Below, one piece after another: positions 46,239 to 59,077 of a stretch of DNA of 64,000 bases. Source of the DNA: Hypomesus transpacificus (taxonomy: Eukaryota > Chordata > Actinopteri > Osmeriformes > Osmeridae); NCBI RefSeq assembly GCF_021917145.1, contig NC_061073.1, forward strand, positions 8,444,361 through 8,508,360. The letters are read 5' to 3'. Numbering within the stretch: position 1 is the stretch's first letter; the number at the start of each line of letters is the position of its first letter. A program made the position numbers and the translations under genes. The notes under the pieces were generated by a model. The model was not told the DNA's origin and did no database searches. It saw nothing but the letters and a program-made list of their open reading frames with translations.

Positions 46239-47343
46239 GTAAGCATTGCTTGTGCAACGTATTGCATTAGCAAATCTGTAGGCTAGTGTAATGTTTATTA
46301 TTGTTGGAAGCGATACAAATGTGTATGTGTGTGTGCGTGTGTGTGTGTGTGTGTGTGTGCATGCGTCTGCATTCTGCCGTGAAGGACACAAACTAGGCAA
46401 TCCCAGGTGGGACAGCAGACTGTGACTGTTCGGGGGTATTGTTCAACCATTGAACGATAGGTTGCGATGCAGCTGTTCGTGGGGCACTGGTGTCGGTTAA
46501 CAACAAGTAGCCTATTTATATTTAGGCTATAAGTTTGTATTTTAAGATCATTATTTCACATTTCCTGATCATTGAGGGGTCGCGCAGTCTGCTTAGAACT
46601 AGTGGACTAATCCCCAGTGGCCGAGTGACCCAGTTCCAACGCCTGCCGTAGAGTTTGTTCTCTCGGCCTTTCATTAGTTCAGACCAGGACAGGGGGTTGG
46701 GGGAGGAAGGAAGAGGGGGGATTCAAACAGAGTACATAGTAAATAATTTCGGAGGTCTGTTCTGAGTCACGTGACGTAAAGAGGCGCGTTGTCGTGACTA
46801 AACGCAGCCGACAGTATGTGTCAGTCGTAATAAATAACCTCCTTGGCGTTCATGGATGGTGTAGCCTATATTTAATGCCCGCAGGGGAGTGGCGTGCTGG
46901 GTGTGTGAACGAGCGTGTTTGAGTGGGTCTCTAATCTGAACACTGAACAGCTATAGATAGATCAGTAATCCAGCAGCAAACAGTCGATTACAGGGCAGCA
47001 CAGAATCTAGAGGGGGGTTTGTGTGCGTGCATGAATGTACGTGCGTGTGTGCGGGTGTTTGTGTAAATTTATAGAGCACTGGCCAGTTTCACAGTGATAT
47101 CAGAGAACAGCAGGTCAAACCATCTTGATAAGATTTACCAAGCTAACCTAATTTCCCTCAATCACACAGGATCTGTAGTCTAACCAAATCACAGTCACTC
47201 CGATCCACTCAGAACATCTTCAGTTCATTAACCCACAGAGCCATGTTGAGCAGCACCAACTCAACTGGTTCCATCAGGTTTAGATTATTATGATCTGCAT
47301 GTCCCAACATGATCCAGTCGAGCACTAATGGTTGAACTGCTCT

Positions 47344-47397
<54 letters not shown>

Positions 47398-50300
47398 CAC
47401 ACACACACACACACACTACATTCAGCAGTTCACCTAGATGTGTGTTTTGGGTTCTAATTACAGCGCGTTCTACCTGCGGTGAGGTGTGTCAGGTGACTTT
47501 ATTGAGGCGTGGCATTGTACTCTCTGAGACTTTCCTTTTCTACAGCTATTACCACTTCCTCATTCTCTTCTCTCCGTTTTGCAATAGGAGACATCTGTGT
47601 TGCTCAGTTACCGCTAGTTGCCGTTAAATTTCTGTTATCTCACACATCGGTTGCTGATATGGCGCTTGGTGGAGGAATCAAGTGTGTGAAGTATTTAATG
47701 ATTATCTTCAACGTACTGTTCTGGGTAGGTCTGAATGCTTTTTCCTCTCTGTGTGTGTGTGAGAAGGAGAAAGAGAAACCAATCTTTTCTGTAAACGGGC
47801 TATTCTCTTTCTGTGCTTGGGAAAGACATAGCTGCACTATAGCCTTGCACTCTGTGCTGCTATTGAGCAATGTGTGGTCTGGTCTGTTCTGCGACATTAT
47901 GTTACCTTAACAATGGAACGTAAACACACAAACTTAGGAGTAGCTTGAATGCATGCGCACACTCACCCACACGTAAACACATACTTTCACACAATCAATC
48001 ACCCATCCCTCTGTGGTGCTCTTACTTTGGGTTAATGATTTATTGGTCTGCCTAGACAGCTTGTTTAGTATACGTGTGTGTGTGTGTGTGAGTGGGTGAG
48101 TTGGTGTGGATGTGTGACCAGATCAGTGTGAGCATTTGTGTGCGTGTGAGTACATGTGTCTCTGTGTGTGTGATTGGGTGTGTATGTGTGTGGCTGAGTT
48201 AGTGCCAATATTGCAGCATGCATCCGAGGACTGTGAATAATTGTACGTGGAACAATTATAATATATATGAATTTACAATGTGGGTGAAAGCTCAGTCATG
48301 TTCATCGGAATGTCATGCTGAATGAATGAATCATAACATGAACAAATGACCAGTGCCTCGCTTCTCTCTCCTCTTGTCCTCATCTAATCTCCCTATCCAG
48401 TTTTGAGAGAGAGGACTACGCTCATCACAGGCCTGGCCAGTAGATTCTTACATCCTCCCCTTCCCCCATTCCCTGTTACAGCCTGAGGTTGTGGGAGTGG
48501 CTAGTTGTAATCAGGCCTATTCTCTGACCGGCTCTAATACAGTAGCTGCTTTTTATTACAATTAACCTCAAGTTTGTGACACGTCCATGGAGTACCTTCC
48601 TGTGTCGTCTTCATACTCTCTTTCTGCTCTGCGTTTGTCATATAGCTGAACATGTGTGGGGGGAAATGGAAGGACTAACTCTTTGTATCCGGTCACCCTT
48701 ATTATGATCTTATGTCATATTATTCATTGTACTTTCAATGCATTTCATTACTGTATTGATTTAAATGAAGGTCAAACTTACATGTATGTGACCTTATAGG
48801 GTTAGAAAATATCCATGCCTCAGAAAGACAATGCAACAGACCATGTTTTTGATCTAGTCATTCTTTTCTGGTTATCACTTCTCTCGACTGACTGACAAAT
48901 ACTACATACATCCCAGAACCTCAATCGAAGCCACACGGTTTAGTGGAGATCGAGCATTTTTTTCCACACGTTCATGGGCTGCACCTGCATGGTTAGCTCG
49001 CTGAGCTGAAGACAGCTCATGGAGCTATGGCAGTACTCAGTACCTATGCCAGTGCTCAGTACCTGAAGTCTTACTTGATTAAGAGGTTGAGCCTGCCTGA
49101 AGACCTCAGTTCCAGTTAGTCCCACTGTTGATGTCTTGACCTAGACCACCCAGCTGATGTCACAGTGTAGTGCCATGACTCCTGTAAACCTGTGCATGCC
49201 CAAGGGAAAGCCATATGACCAATAATCATGTGTGTGTGTGTGTGTGTGAATGTGTGTGTTCTTAGCTTACAGGTACCGCTGTGCTGGCCATAGGGTTGTG
49301 GCTGAGATTTGACCCAAAGACCAAAGGCTTGTTTGAAGGAACAGACTCTCCCTATGTCTTCTTCACAGGTACGGCCTGATCTTCACCCTTGGTGTGTGTA
49401 TTACAATGTCTAGTTGGAAGCTTAGCTATTTAGCCATGAAACATTTAGTGAGGGGTAAATCAACTAACTGCGTGTGCGTGCGTGTGCGTGTGCGTGTATG
49501 TGTTTGTAGGAGTGTATATTCTGATTGCAGCAGGAGCGTTGATGATGGTGGTAGGCTTCTTGGGATGCTGTGGGGCTATCCAGGAGTCTCCTTGCATGCT
49601 GGGGCTGGTGAGAACATAAATACACTTCAAATAAAGTCATTCATTTAAGTTATACAGTATATATCTCAATTGGGCCAGGTCTGTCCCTAATCCTTATAGC
49701 ACTAACCAGGTTCAACAAAGCCCATTCATAAACTGAGAACCAGTTAAACAGCAGTGATGGGGACGTTATAAGTTACTGAAATGTGTCAAGGCTGGAGGAG
49801 CCTGCATTTCTCACACACCAACAAGTCATTCTGAACCCAGACACAAACTTGGGATCTGAGCCCACAGAAGTATATAGATAGTATATAGATAGTACTATAT
49901 AGATATAGTATATAGATCTGCCGTGGGAGTCTGTTTTATCTGTGACTGAATGACTCAAGGCTAGAAATGAGTGTCTCTCATCTCTCATCCCCTCCCCTCT
50001 GGCTGCCTTTCATTATGTCTCCCTCCCTCTCTTTCTCTCTCTCTCTCCTTCCTCCCGCCCTCTCTAATCCTCTCGCCCTCAATCTCTCTGGGAAGCGGGA
50101 CCTTTGAAAATGGGGTTAGCTGTGTTTAAATGATCATCAAATGATCTCTCTCTTTCACATTCACATACACACACACACACATTCACAACCCCCGGTTAAT
50201 ATGCTGTACCTCACTTCTACAGTTCTTCGGCTTCCTGCTCATCATCTTTGCCATTGAAGTCGCTGCTGGAATCTGGGGCTTCTCAAACCAAAGCAAGGTC

Positions 50301-51803
50301 CCAAAACTACCAACACTCTCAAATCGTGTTGTGTCACACGTCCTCTTCTGTAGGCCACGTCACATCACAATCCCTTTCATCCCCTTTGTTCTCGTGTAGG
50401 TGGTTGATGACATCACTCAGTTCTACATGGACACATACAGAAATTACGAGAAATCAGGAGAGGCCACCCTGAAGGAGACCCTGCGACTGATTCAGACTGG
50501 GGTGAGTCGAGGGATTCACACTCAGATGGGTCAACCTACAAACTAAGCTTAAAGCTGTAGTGGGCTGTAGAAACCCTCATGGGACAGTCACGATGGTAAC
50601 CCTGGGAAACCCAGGTGTTGGAGAAACATACTACTCTTAAATTGACACAGGGGAAACTGTTGGTTTACTACTTTGATAACCGATATATCAAACAATAACT
50701 TCTGTGATGGTCATCAAAGCAATTTAGGGTGAAATAGTATTTAGTAGGATTTTGGTGTCAAGTCAATAGTGCATGGTGAGGTAAATGTGAGAACAGAAGT
50801 ATTAAAATGTGTATGTGTGTGTGTGTGTTTCAGTTGAACTGCTGTGGTCCAACCGGCACTGTTGGGGACTTTGCAAAGGACACGTGTCCCCCAAGAGATG
50901 GCCTGGAGCAACTGATCACCAAGGTATGGAATGATCCTCCCACACCATCTCCTAACATTGTCACCACATGGAAATAATCCCAGCAATCGTCAGCATAGGT
51001 TCTATAGACTTGACTTACACATCTGAGTGGACATCCGGCTTTTCTCTACTGGTCCAGACCCAGTCTGTATCTCTGCTGACCCATAATACCTCACTCATCC
51101 CCACCCCATCTTCCATCCTTACCCCCTGTCTACCATCCATTCATTTATAACCCCTGTCTACCATCCATCCTCCTATGCTATCTAGTCTAACATCCACTGC
51201 AGACAGGCTCTGCTTTATCAGCTCAGCAGCCACACAACAGGTTACTATGGCAACACTGCATTATTAAAGCCAGTGAAAGCTCACGGCAGTTTCCCTGTGC
51301 GTCTGTATAAATGTGCATTCAGTTGATTGTTGTTAAGTGCTTGGCACAAACGGCGTGTCTGCTGAATTGGTTAACTTATTAAGTAACCGCATTGAACCGT
51401 GTGTGTGTGTCTTTCAGAGCTGCCCTGATGCAATTGATGAAGTGTTTGACTCCAAGCTACACATCATCGGAGGAGTGGGTATCACCATTGGGATTGTCAT
51501 GGTGAGCTTTTAATAGTCCACAAGCAATCATGTCCAAGGCACACACTAGCAGGCAGGTAGAGCAACAGCCACACTCACACTCCCCCATCTCTCTCTTCCT
51601 CTCTCTCCTCCCTCCCCACTCTCTCTTTCTTCGTCTCTCTCTCTCTCCTCCCTCTCTCTCTCCTCCCTCCCCACTCTCTCTCTTCGTCTCTCTCTCTCTC
51701 CTCCCTCTCTCTCTCCTCCCTCCCCGCTCTCCTCCAGGTGTTTGGGATGATCTTCAGCATGCTGCTGTGCTGTGCCATCAGGAAGTCTCGGGAGGTGGTT
51801 TGA
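46170..51803 (+). CDS. cd9: Tetraspanin CD9, complete gene with two alternative first exons
   Basis: Four-pass membrane organiser of tetraspanin microdomains in adhesion, fusion and platelet biology. Common exons 49266-49368, 49510-49607, 50223-50297, 50400-50501, 50834-50923, 51418-51501, 51738-51803 follow either 46170-46238 (exon 1a) or 47659-47724 (exon 1b). With 1b the protein has 227 residues (human CD9 228). The large loop has the tetraspanin CCG motif ([13 protein letters not shown]) with CP and SCP partners ([18 protein letters not shown]). TM3-TM4 segments and the cytosolic [11 protein letters not shown] tail match CD9. Juxtamembrane cysteines (LGCCG, LLCCA) fit palmitoylation. All phases are consistent. 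Confidence 0.96.
47341..47415. repeat. (CA)n microsatellite between cd9 exons 1a and 1b
   Basis: About 37 CA units. Confidence 0.95.
47659..47724 (+). other. cd9: cd9 alternative first coding exon 1b
   Basis: ATG at 47659, 22 codons ([17 protein letters not shown], then NVLFW), donor TTCTGG|GTAGGT in phase 0. No acceptor precedes it, so it would need its own promoter or lie in a longer first exon. Confidence 0.75.
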
Positions 51804-52730
51804 TGACCATCCTACCGCCGCACACAGCTCCCACTCTTTATGTTGCATGATGTCATTGCTAGGGTCACATGACTCTCCCCAGCCAATGGAGACTTTGCTT
51901 GTTCTGGAGGGTGGAGCCGTGCCGATAACCTGATCTTTGTTACTATGCTCCGGCTAGTGGTGAAAGAGGTGAGCATGATTGACAGATCAGGTGATCTCCA
52001 CTGCATCAAGGCCCGCCCTCCTGATCAAGCAGGATGGTGTTGATTGGCCCGTAGAGAGCCTGAATGGCACCTGTCACCTCCTCTTCGCAGGAGATTAGGT
52101 CACGATCATCCAATCTGTATGAATAAATAGCATTGATGTTGTATGATTAACACAAACTGTCCAAAACTAATAATTGTCCAACGATGATGTGAGTGTATTA
52201 CAGTATTTACACCAATTAACAGTACATCTCTACTGAGATTCAGATTAGACAGGAGAATCTTGGCTAAGGTCAGAACACACTTCACTTGGCCAGTGGTATT
52301 CCTGAATCAAAACGAATGGAAACAAAGCACGGTGACTAAAAGCCAACACGATGTCAGGATGTGAACAGTGGTGAACCGTGGTGTGTGGTAGAGGAGCAGC
52401 CTGGTCGCTCCAGTAGTTCCACCTTTCTTCCTTTTCTACCTCTTCATTCCTACTTCTCCTCTTTCTCTTACTGCCGTTGTAAAAAAAAAAATGCCTTGAA
52501 GCCTCTGACTCCTTTTGTATAACTTTTTTTGTTTTTTTTTGTTAAAGATTTCTAAATAACGAGTTGTAGGTTGTTAATGGTGCATTTGGTTTGTTCTTGT
52601 AAGCTGAAAGATGTCCACTTTTATAATGTCCCGTTCATCTCACAGTTTGGGTCGATTTGTTTGTTGCACAGAAACAAGGTTGTAATGAACGTTGTAACAG
52701 CCAAATAAATTGTAATCTCCAAACCTCTCA
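51804..52730 (+). other. cd9: cd9 3' untranslated region
   Basis: No open gene. Ends near the polyadenylation signal AATAAA at 52704-52709; an earlier AATAAA lies near 52122. Confidence 0.6.
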
Positions 52731-53640
52731 TTGTGGTTGTGTTGAGTTGGCAGTGTGAGGGTTGTGAGTGTGCGTGCATGAGAATAAAAATGTCCTAGGC
52801 CTGGAAAGGACTCTAAACAACCTTTCACTGACTTTCCTTTCACTCGCTGGAAAATAACAACCTGACCTCTCTTAAGTGCCTCTCTTTTACCCTGCTCTCA
52901 CACACACACAAACACATTCTCTTGCTTTGAGTCACTATGTCTTCAAGATTTCTTTTGAACAGCATGACTCACATGAAGACCAAAGGTAAGGATTGTTATC
53001 TCCAGACATTTCCCTTAAGGAATAAACCCATATCACATTCAAGGGAACAAACTCTGTGCGTGTTTAACGCAAATAACTCACCTTTCATGTTAAGAGTTGT
53101 TTACGTGAGGAGTTTTGTGATTGGCTGGGTCTTTTGGCCATTTGAGTTGAGAGCAGGAAGTGTGCTGTGATTGGAGTGCAGACAGCTGGGTGTTACCCTC
53201 CCTGCCAACCCCTTCTCTTGACCTGATAACAGTGATTATAGCAGTGTGGGTCCAAAAGTGTGAGGACGTGTGTGAGTGGATTTGGGTTGTGTGTAACAAC
53301 CATGGTGTGTGTTATTGAAACTGGGCAGGAGGTCAGTGATAAGACAGAGGAATGCTGATAACATTAAGAGCTATGATGAGAAGTCCAACACAAGCGGCCA
53401 ACAAAAACAAACCCTTCCTCACTACACATATCCTGCATGGTTTCCTTTATACATTGTGTCCTTGACACAATTTATCATAGGACCTCAAACATGAACCGTT
53501 ATCATGCGATAAGATATTAAAACACTCTGCAATCAGATGCTTATCACCTAAAATGGATTGAATACAAACTTGTTAAATTGGTAGAAAAACACTCACAAAG
53601 TTAGTTACTAATACAGGCGACTGTGTCGGGGACGGCGTAT
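52731..53640. other. Intergenic, convergent cd9 and bbs10 ends, nothing recognised
   Basis: Short frames only, no family similarity or repeat consensus seen. Confidence 0.5.
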
Positions 53641-53641
53641 C

Positions 53642-53647
53642 TTTATT
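53642..53647 (-). promoter_or_regulatory. bbs10: Polyadenylation signal of bbs10
   Basis: AATAAA on the minus strand only about five bases past the stop codon, implying a very short 3' untranslated region. Confidence 0.5.
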
Positions 53648-53652
53648 CAGAC

Positions 53653-55800
53653 TCAGTTCTCTTCCTCCGAATCCTGCTGGGGAGTGTTTGAATGTCTGTG
53701 AGTGTGTGTGTGTGAAGGTGTGTGTGTGTGGAGTATGGCGTCCGTGCGTAGCAGGACCCTCACACACTGCAGCACGGCCAGTATCAGACGGTATTTACAG
53801 GCCACTGACTCCAGACCACAACCAAACACAGAACCAGAACTCGTCTCTCTTGACCCCGACTCCGTCTTGACCGTTCTAGAACCATCCATGGTGCGACCGC
53901 CATCGTGTAAGCACCTCAGAGCCTGCGTCTGGGCCTGGAGGTAGCAATGAGGGCTGTGAGAGTAGATCTGTCTGGGCACGCTCAGAAGAGCCTCCGCCAG
54001 TATCCTGCTATGGGCATGGCTACCTATGTTTGTGTGTGTAGGAGTGTGGGAATCTGAGACAGTGCGTGACTGGGTGTGTGCATCTAACAGAGTGTGTGAT
54101 TGGGTGTGCAGGAGTGCGCGATGTAACAGCCACTCAAAGGTCCCTCCTACGGTGATGACACGGCCAGATACCAACACACCCTCCTTGGGTGGTTCCCTGA
54201 GTGTGTGTGTGTCTTTGTTTGTGTTCCTGGTGTGGGGTGTGTCTAGAGTTCTCCCCCTATCACTGGTGCCTGTCCCGCGTATGGGCTCCAAGGTTGTCAG
54301 TAGCATGCGGAAAGCATCTCGCAGTGCACACACACACTGGTCGGTCTGACCGTCTTCTGCACCACACACAACCAGACTGGGGGGCTGGATATGACCCTCA
54401 TCTGTGGACCTGGGATATCCCACATGAACAAACCTGGGGAGAAGCAAAAGTCCATGATGACATGGAAAGTACAGAAAGTCCTGTCCATCTTGGTACGTGT
54501 GTGTTGCAGCGCGTTTGTAGGTGTGTGTGTTGCAGTGTGTGTGTGTGTTGCATTGTGTGTTTGTGTGTGGCTGTCGTACCTGTGAGCTCCCAGCAAGATC
54601 GGTTGGCAGAAGGTCAGCGCTGCAACGTTCTGCCGGCCAATCAGACTCCAGTCGGACACAGGCTCCGCCCCACTGAGCCGAGCGGAGAGAGCAAGCTCGT
54701 CCTCAGGTACACATTCTACTACAGACATCCCAGCTCGCCGGGCTAAAGCCAGGGTCGCATCTGACTGTTTCACCGAGGAGAGGAGCAGAGTGACGCCTAA
54801 ACTCTGCAGGCCCCCAAACACACACCCTAACCTGTTCTGCGCCCAGGCAAAGACTCCGCCCACTCCTGTTCCCCCTCCACCTATCCTGTCTAACTCCAGC
54901 ACAGTTCCTCCATTCAGGATCTCCGGCTCCAGAGACTCGGTCACCATCAGCACTTTGATTGGTCGGTGATCGGCAGGTGGGTGGGGCGTGGAGAAGTCCC
55001 TGTGTATTACCTGCCCCTCAATAACACGCGAGGAACCAATGGGGAAGCCCGATATTGCCGTGTGCAGTGCCGGGAAATGTGCGTCAATAAAACTGAGTGA
55101 CGTGACAAGGAGGTTGTCGTGACAAGCGCACTGAGACAGCATCTCAGAGGTTAACCGCTGGATGATTTCACAGTGGCCTCGTCCGAGACGGGTGTGAAGG
55201 AATCCTCCCATCAGACTCTGCAGAGTGTTTGTGTCTGGAGCGTCTTTCCTCTCAGAGAGGGCTGAGCAATACGGGCTCACTCGTACGTCAATGACGTCAG
55301 CCAGCTCATCCAGCCCAAACGCCAGCAGCTCCTCAGCCAGTCGCTTGGCGGCTGCGCCCTCCCCAGGTTCTTGAGAGGTGTGTGTGTGTATCTTCCGGAG
55401 CAAGGCCTTAAGCAGCAGGATGAAGGTCTTTGAACCGTCTCCTGTAGCAGCACTGTGCTTCCACACACACTCCACCACCATCCTAAAGCACAAACAGCCA
55501 CACACGCAGGTCGAATTGATTTGTAATGCGCAGTCAGATCATTGGTGTTGATGTTTGAAGCCAAATGTTAGCGTGCCGAGGGTGTGTGTGTGCGCGCGCT
55601 AGTCGGTACCTGGCTAGCGGGTGCTCCAACCGTAGAGCCGTGAGGATGCGTGTTCCGTGGCGTGTCAGCATCACCTGTCCGCTGTCGCGTGTGAACAGAA
55701 GCTGTCCTCCGTCTGGCCCGAAGCTGCGGAGGACCACTGCCTCTAGGACCGACACGGTCTGCAGCACATGCCGCAGATGGAGACGTTCTGCCGGTAGCAT
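53653..55800 (-). CDS. bbs10: BBS10, chaperonin-like Bardet-Biedl syndrome protein
   Basis: Group II chaperonin-related protein that helps assemble the BBSome with BBS6, BBS12 and CCT. Three coding exons: 55610-55800, 54580-55482 and 53653-54433 (1875 nt, 624 residues; human 723). The ATG at 55798-55800 gives MLPAERLHLRHVLQTVSVLE. Diagnostic stretches: RSFGPDGGQLLFTRDSGQVM and LEHPLARMVVECVWKHSAAT, then GDGSKTFILLLKALL; LLSSVKQSDATLALARRAG; VGGTFEWLLHRALL; GLESVACKYRLILAVLQCVR; and the acidic tail QQDSEEEN. Human BBS10 has one large second exon. Here a 146-base intron (54434-54579) splits it at GAHR/FVHVGYP, with good splice sites and preserved frame. The loop region before the C-terminal domain is shorter than in human. 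Confidence 0.93.
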
Positions 55801-56576
55801 TTCCAGCACCAGCAGAGGCCAGCAGAGACCAGAGAGTCTACACAGACAGATGCAGACATATTATACAGGCAGATGGTTTATCCATTGCACAGTGGTTCAC
55901 AGTGTAGAACTCAAGACAAAGCTAGGTATGGTGAATGGCTAATGAGTAGCAAATGTATCTCACAGATAAAAAAAAAGGCATATCATTTAATCTGCTTTAG
56001 TTCAGTTTTGTATATAGTTTTTAAGTTCCACCGTGTCAATTGTATGTAGCTACTTGGCTACTGTAACTTGCAAATACAAGACAAGCCTATGAACTCTAAA
56101 CTAATAATAGCTAGCTACGGCTAGGTTACTTAACTCACATGCTTCAGTAAAGCACAGTTCTGTAGTACCTAGTACTAGCCATCTAGGATAACTTAACTAG
56201 GGACGCGTTGCAGTCTTCTGGAAAGGTGACATTTTATTTTGAATGACGAGGGCGATCTTTATAGCACAAATGAGAAGTGACACAGAAATATATTGTTCTG
56301 TCACTGGCAATACCCTTGTTGTTACATTCATAAACTCACCTGTTGTTCACGTATAAAACTCCAGCACTCAGTATCCTAGAAACGAGCGTCCCTCTCTTCT
56401 TCGTATGGAGAGGTGCTGGTCACAACATGTATGTTGCATTATCGCCCTCTAGTGTGCAGGAGTGATACCTGTCTTATCCAGGGAGATAATAATAGGACCC
56501 ACCACAACTCCATGATCACAGTCTTGTGTGTATTTGTGTATGCTTCTTTGCATGTACGGGGTGTGGTCTTTGGACT

Positions 56577-56760
<184 letters not shown>

Positions 56761-56930
56761 TTCCCATCACTGTATCTATCTGTGTCTGCCTGTTCACTAT
56801 CTCTCTGGTCAAGGTGAAATAGAGGGGGGGTGGGTGGGGTTGGAACATGATCCCTGTGTTGCTGCGGAAACCACATCCGAAAGTTCTAATTTTGGCAACA
56901 GCATCTATATGAGACATGTCTGCAGTCACA

Positions 56931-56933
<3 letters not shown>

Positions 56934-56990
<57 letters not shown>
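56934..56990. repeat. (CA)n microsatellite
   Basis: About 27 CA units followed by a GA run. Confidence 0.95.
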
Positions 56991-56991
<1 letters not shown>

Positions 56992-57898
56992 AGAGAAACA
57001 TAGAGAGAGAGAGAGAGAGAAACAGAGAGTCCTGTCTGAATGTAAATGATTTACCCTGCTGAAGTCTCACTATGCTAACGAGCCCATAAAAAGCTATGTC
57101 ACCAAACTCATGAATATTCATCTTTGTCCTAAAGAGGCTGACCTATAGGAATGAGGTAGAGGTCACAAGAGGTGGGTGGGGCATTGAGGAATGGAGCTCA
57201 ACCATCCCTGGAGACCTGTAAGTGGACAGATAAAGGCGTACAACCACATCAGGACACACACACACACACACATCAAGCACACTTAAACGCATACTCAACA
57301 AAGAGGGTGCACAAACAACCAACTATTAGGTGCCTATATTATGATGCTACCCCAATCATCATCCCTGTCTGTTTCACACCCCTTTCCCCCTCCCTCTCTC
57401 TGTCACGAGCTCCCACACCTGTGCTCCTTGTCTTCATGTCTGTGCCGAACGCGGGACGCAAACAAAGGACAAGAGAGACTGCCACTCCTCCTTACTTCGC
57501 CCTCTTCCCTCCTCTCCTGCCCTCTCCACTTCTGTCATCTCTCCTCCTCCCCTCCCCTCCCCCACCCCTTCCTCCTTCCCTCCAGCCTGAAGAGTACCTG
57601 GGAGGCATCCTTTTCTCCTGCCCTGCAGCCCTGAAAGCCAGCACTGAGACCAGGGACACACAAACACAGGTATGTTTTCTTTCTCTCTATTCTACCTTCA
57701 TCTCTTTAGCTGCCCTCCGCTTTATTATCTTTCTAAACTGGATCTCTGTCCAGGGTGTGTGGTCTGTTTGGAACAGGGTGTGGGTAGGGGATGGTCATTA
57801 TTAGTGAGTCAGTGATTATAGGCTTTTAATTTTGTTTTAGGGAGATTTGTTGTCAGGAATTGTGCTCATTATCCTACCAGTTATCTTACCAATATTGT

Positions 57899-58000
57899 CA
57901 GAATCAGAATCAGAATGGGATTTATTCGCCATGAAGGTTTGCACTGACAAGGAATTTGCTTTGGCAGGAAGGTGCATACAATAAACATATAGGAATCTTA
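57899..58000. repeat. Fish interspersed repeat fragment
   Basis: GAATCAGAATGGGATTTATT, then TTTGCACTGACAAGGAATTT and GGTGCATACAATAAACATAT, a consensus I recognise from many teleost genomes. Confidence 0.65.
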
Positions 58001-59077
58001 CATTTAAATATGTGGTCTAACTATACTAAAACTAGAAGTAATAAGTGTAATACACTAAAATAGAATAAAAGTGGGCATAAAATAAAATATAAGTTGTCAA
58101 CATTAATATAGAGTTTAGCTGACAAAGACTACGTCATTTTGCTTTGAAAGCCTTGTAATATTTCACAGAAATGTATAGTTACATTAAAACATCACAATGA
58201 TGACATACCTGACATAAATGAACAGAACAGGGAAACTTTATGACACTCTGCTCTGTTGAAATGTTTCATAAAAAATAAACAACACAGAGCTAAATGACAG
58301 AATGTGGTAGGATCAGTGGGTATTGAATCAATGTGGGCAGTATGTGTGTGTTGGTGTGTCTGTTTGTGTGCATGTCTATGTGTGTGTGCTCGTGCGTGTA
58401 TGTATGTGTGTGTTTGTGCATGTGTATATGCATGCATGTGTGCGTACGTACCAACCTACAGATGTAGTATCAGCATCATCACTGGGGTGAGGTTCATTGT
58501 GACAAAACATACAGTGTCTGAAAGGGCTTAGACACATTCACATCGTGACTCCCCTTTAGCTACCCCCCCCCGATGCCTCCGTTCTGCTGTCCACGGAACA
58601 TGACCTCTGAGGGAACACGGAACATCAGAATGCTAGAAAGCAGACCAAGACATGATGCCCTCTCCGTCCTCACCCCCACCACCCCCCACCCCCAACCCCC
58701 CTCCTCTGTCAGCAGGTTGAGGGGAGGGAGCAGGGTTGTGTATCCTGTGTTCAGGCAATAGTGCCAGAGCAGCAGAAACAGGAGAGGCCATCTGATACCA
58801 TCAGTCATATACCATCTTTAGCCACATCATATTTACTATATCAGATGCATTGGGATCATTAGCATCCCTGGAAACTGTGTGTTTCCCTTGGCCCATGTGT
58901 GTGTATTTTAATGTGTGTGTGTGTGTGAGTGTACGTTTGTAGGTTTAAAGAAGCACTAGTGATCCAGTAGTACAGTCCTTACCCCACAATCATCTACTAT
59001 CCAACCTCACATCCATACAGGCACAAGGTTTGTGTACTGATCCCTTTGTTTCTGTGTGTATTGACAGGCCGTAAGGG

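Noticed and set aside
57172-57804. 210-codon plus-strand open frame upstream of the synaptotagmin gene
   Set aside because: Pro/Ser/Leu-rich, runs over CT-rich sequence, no similarity and no link to the first synaptotagmin exon.
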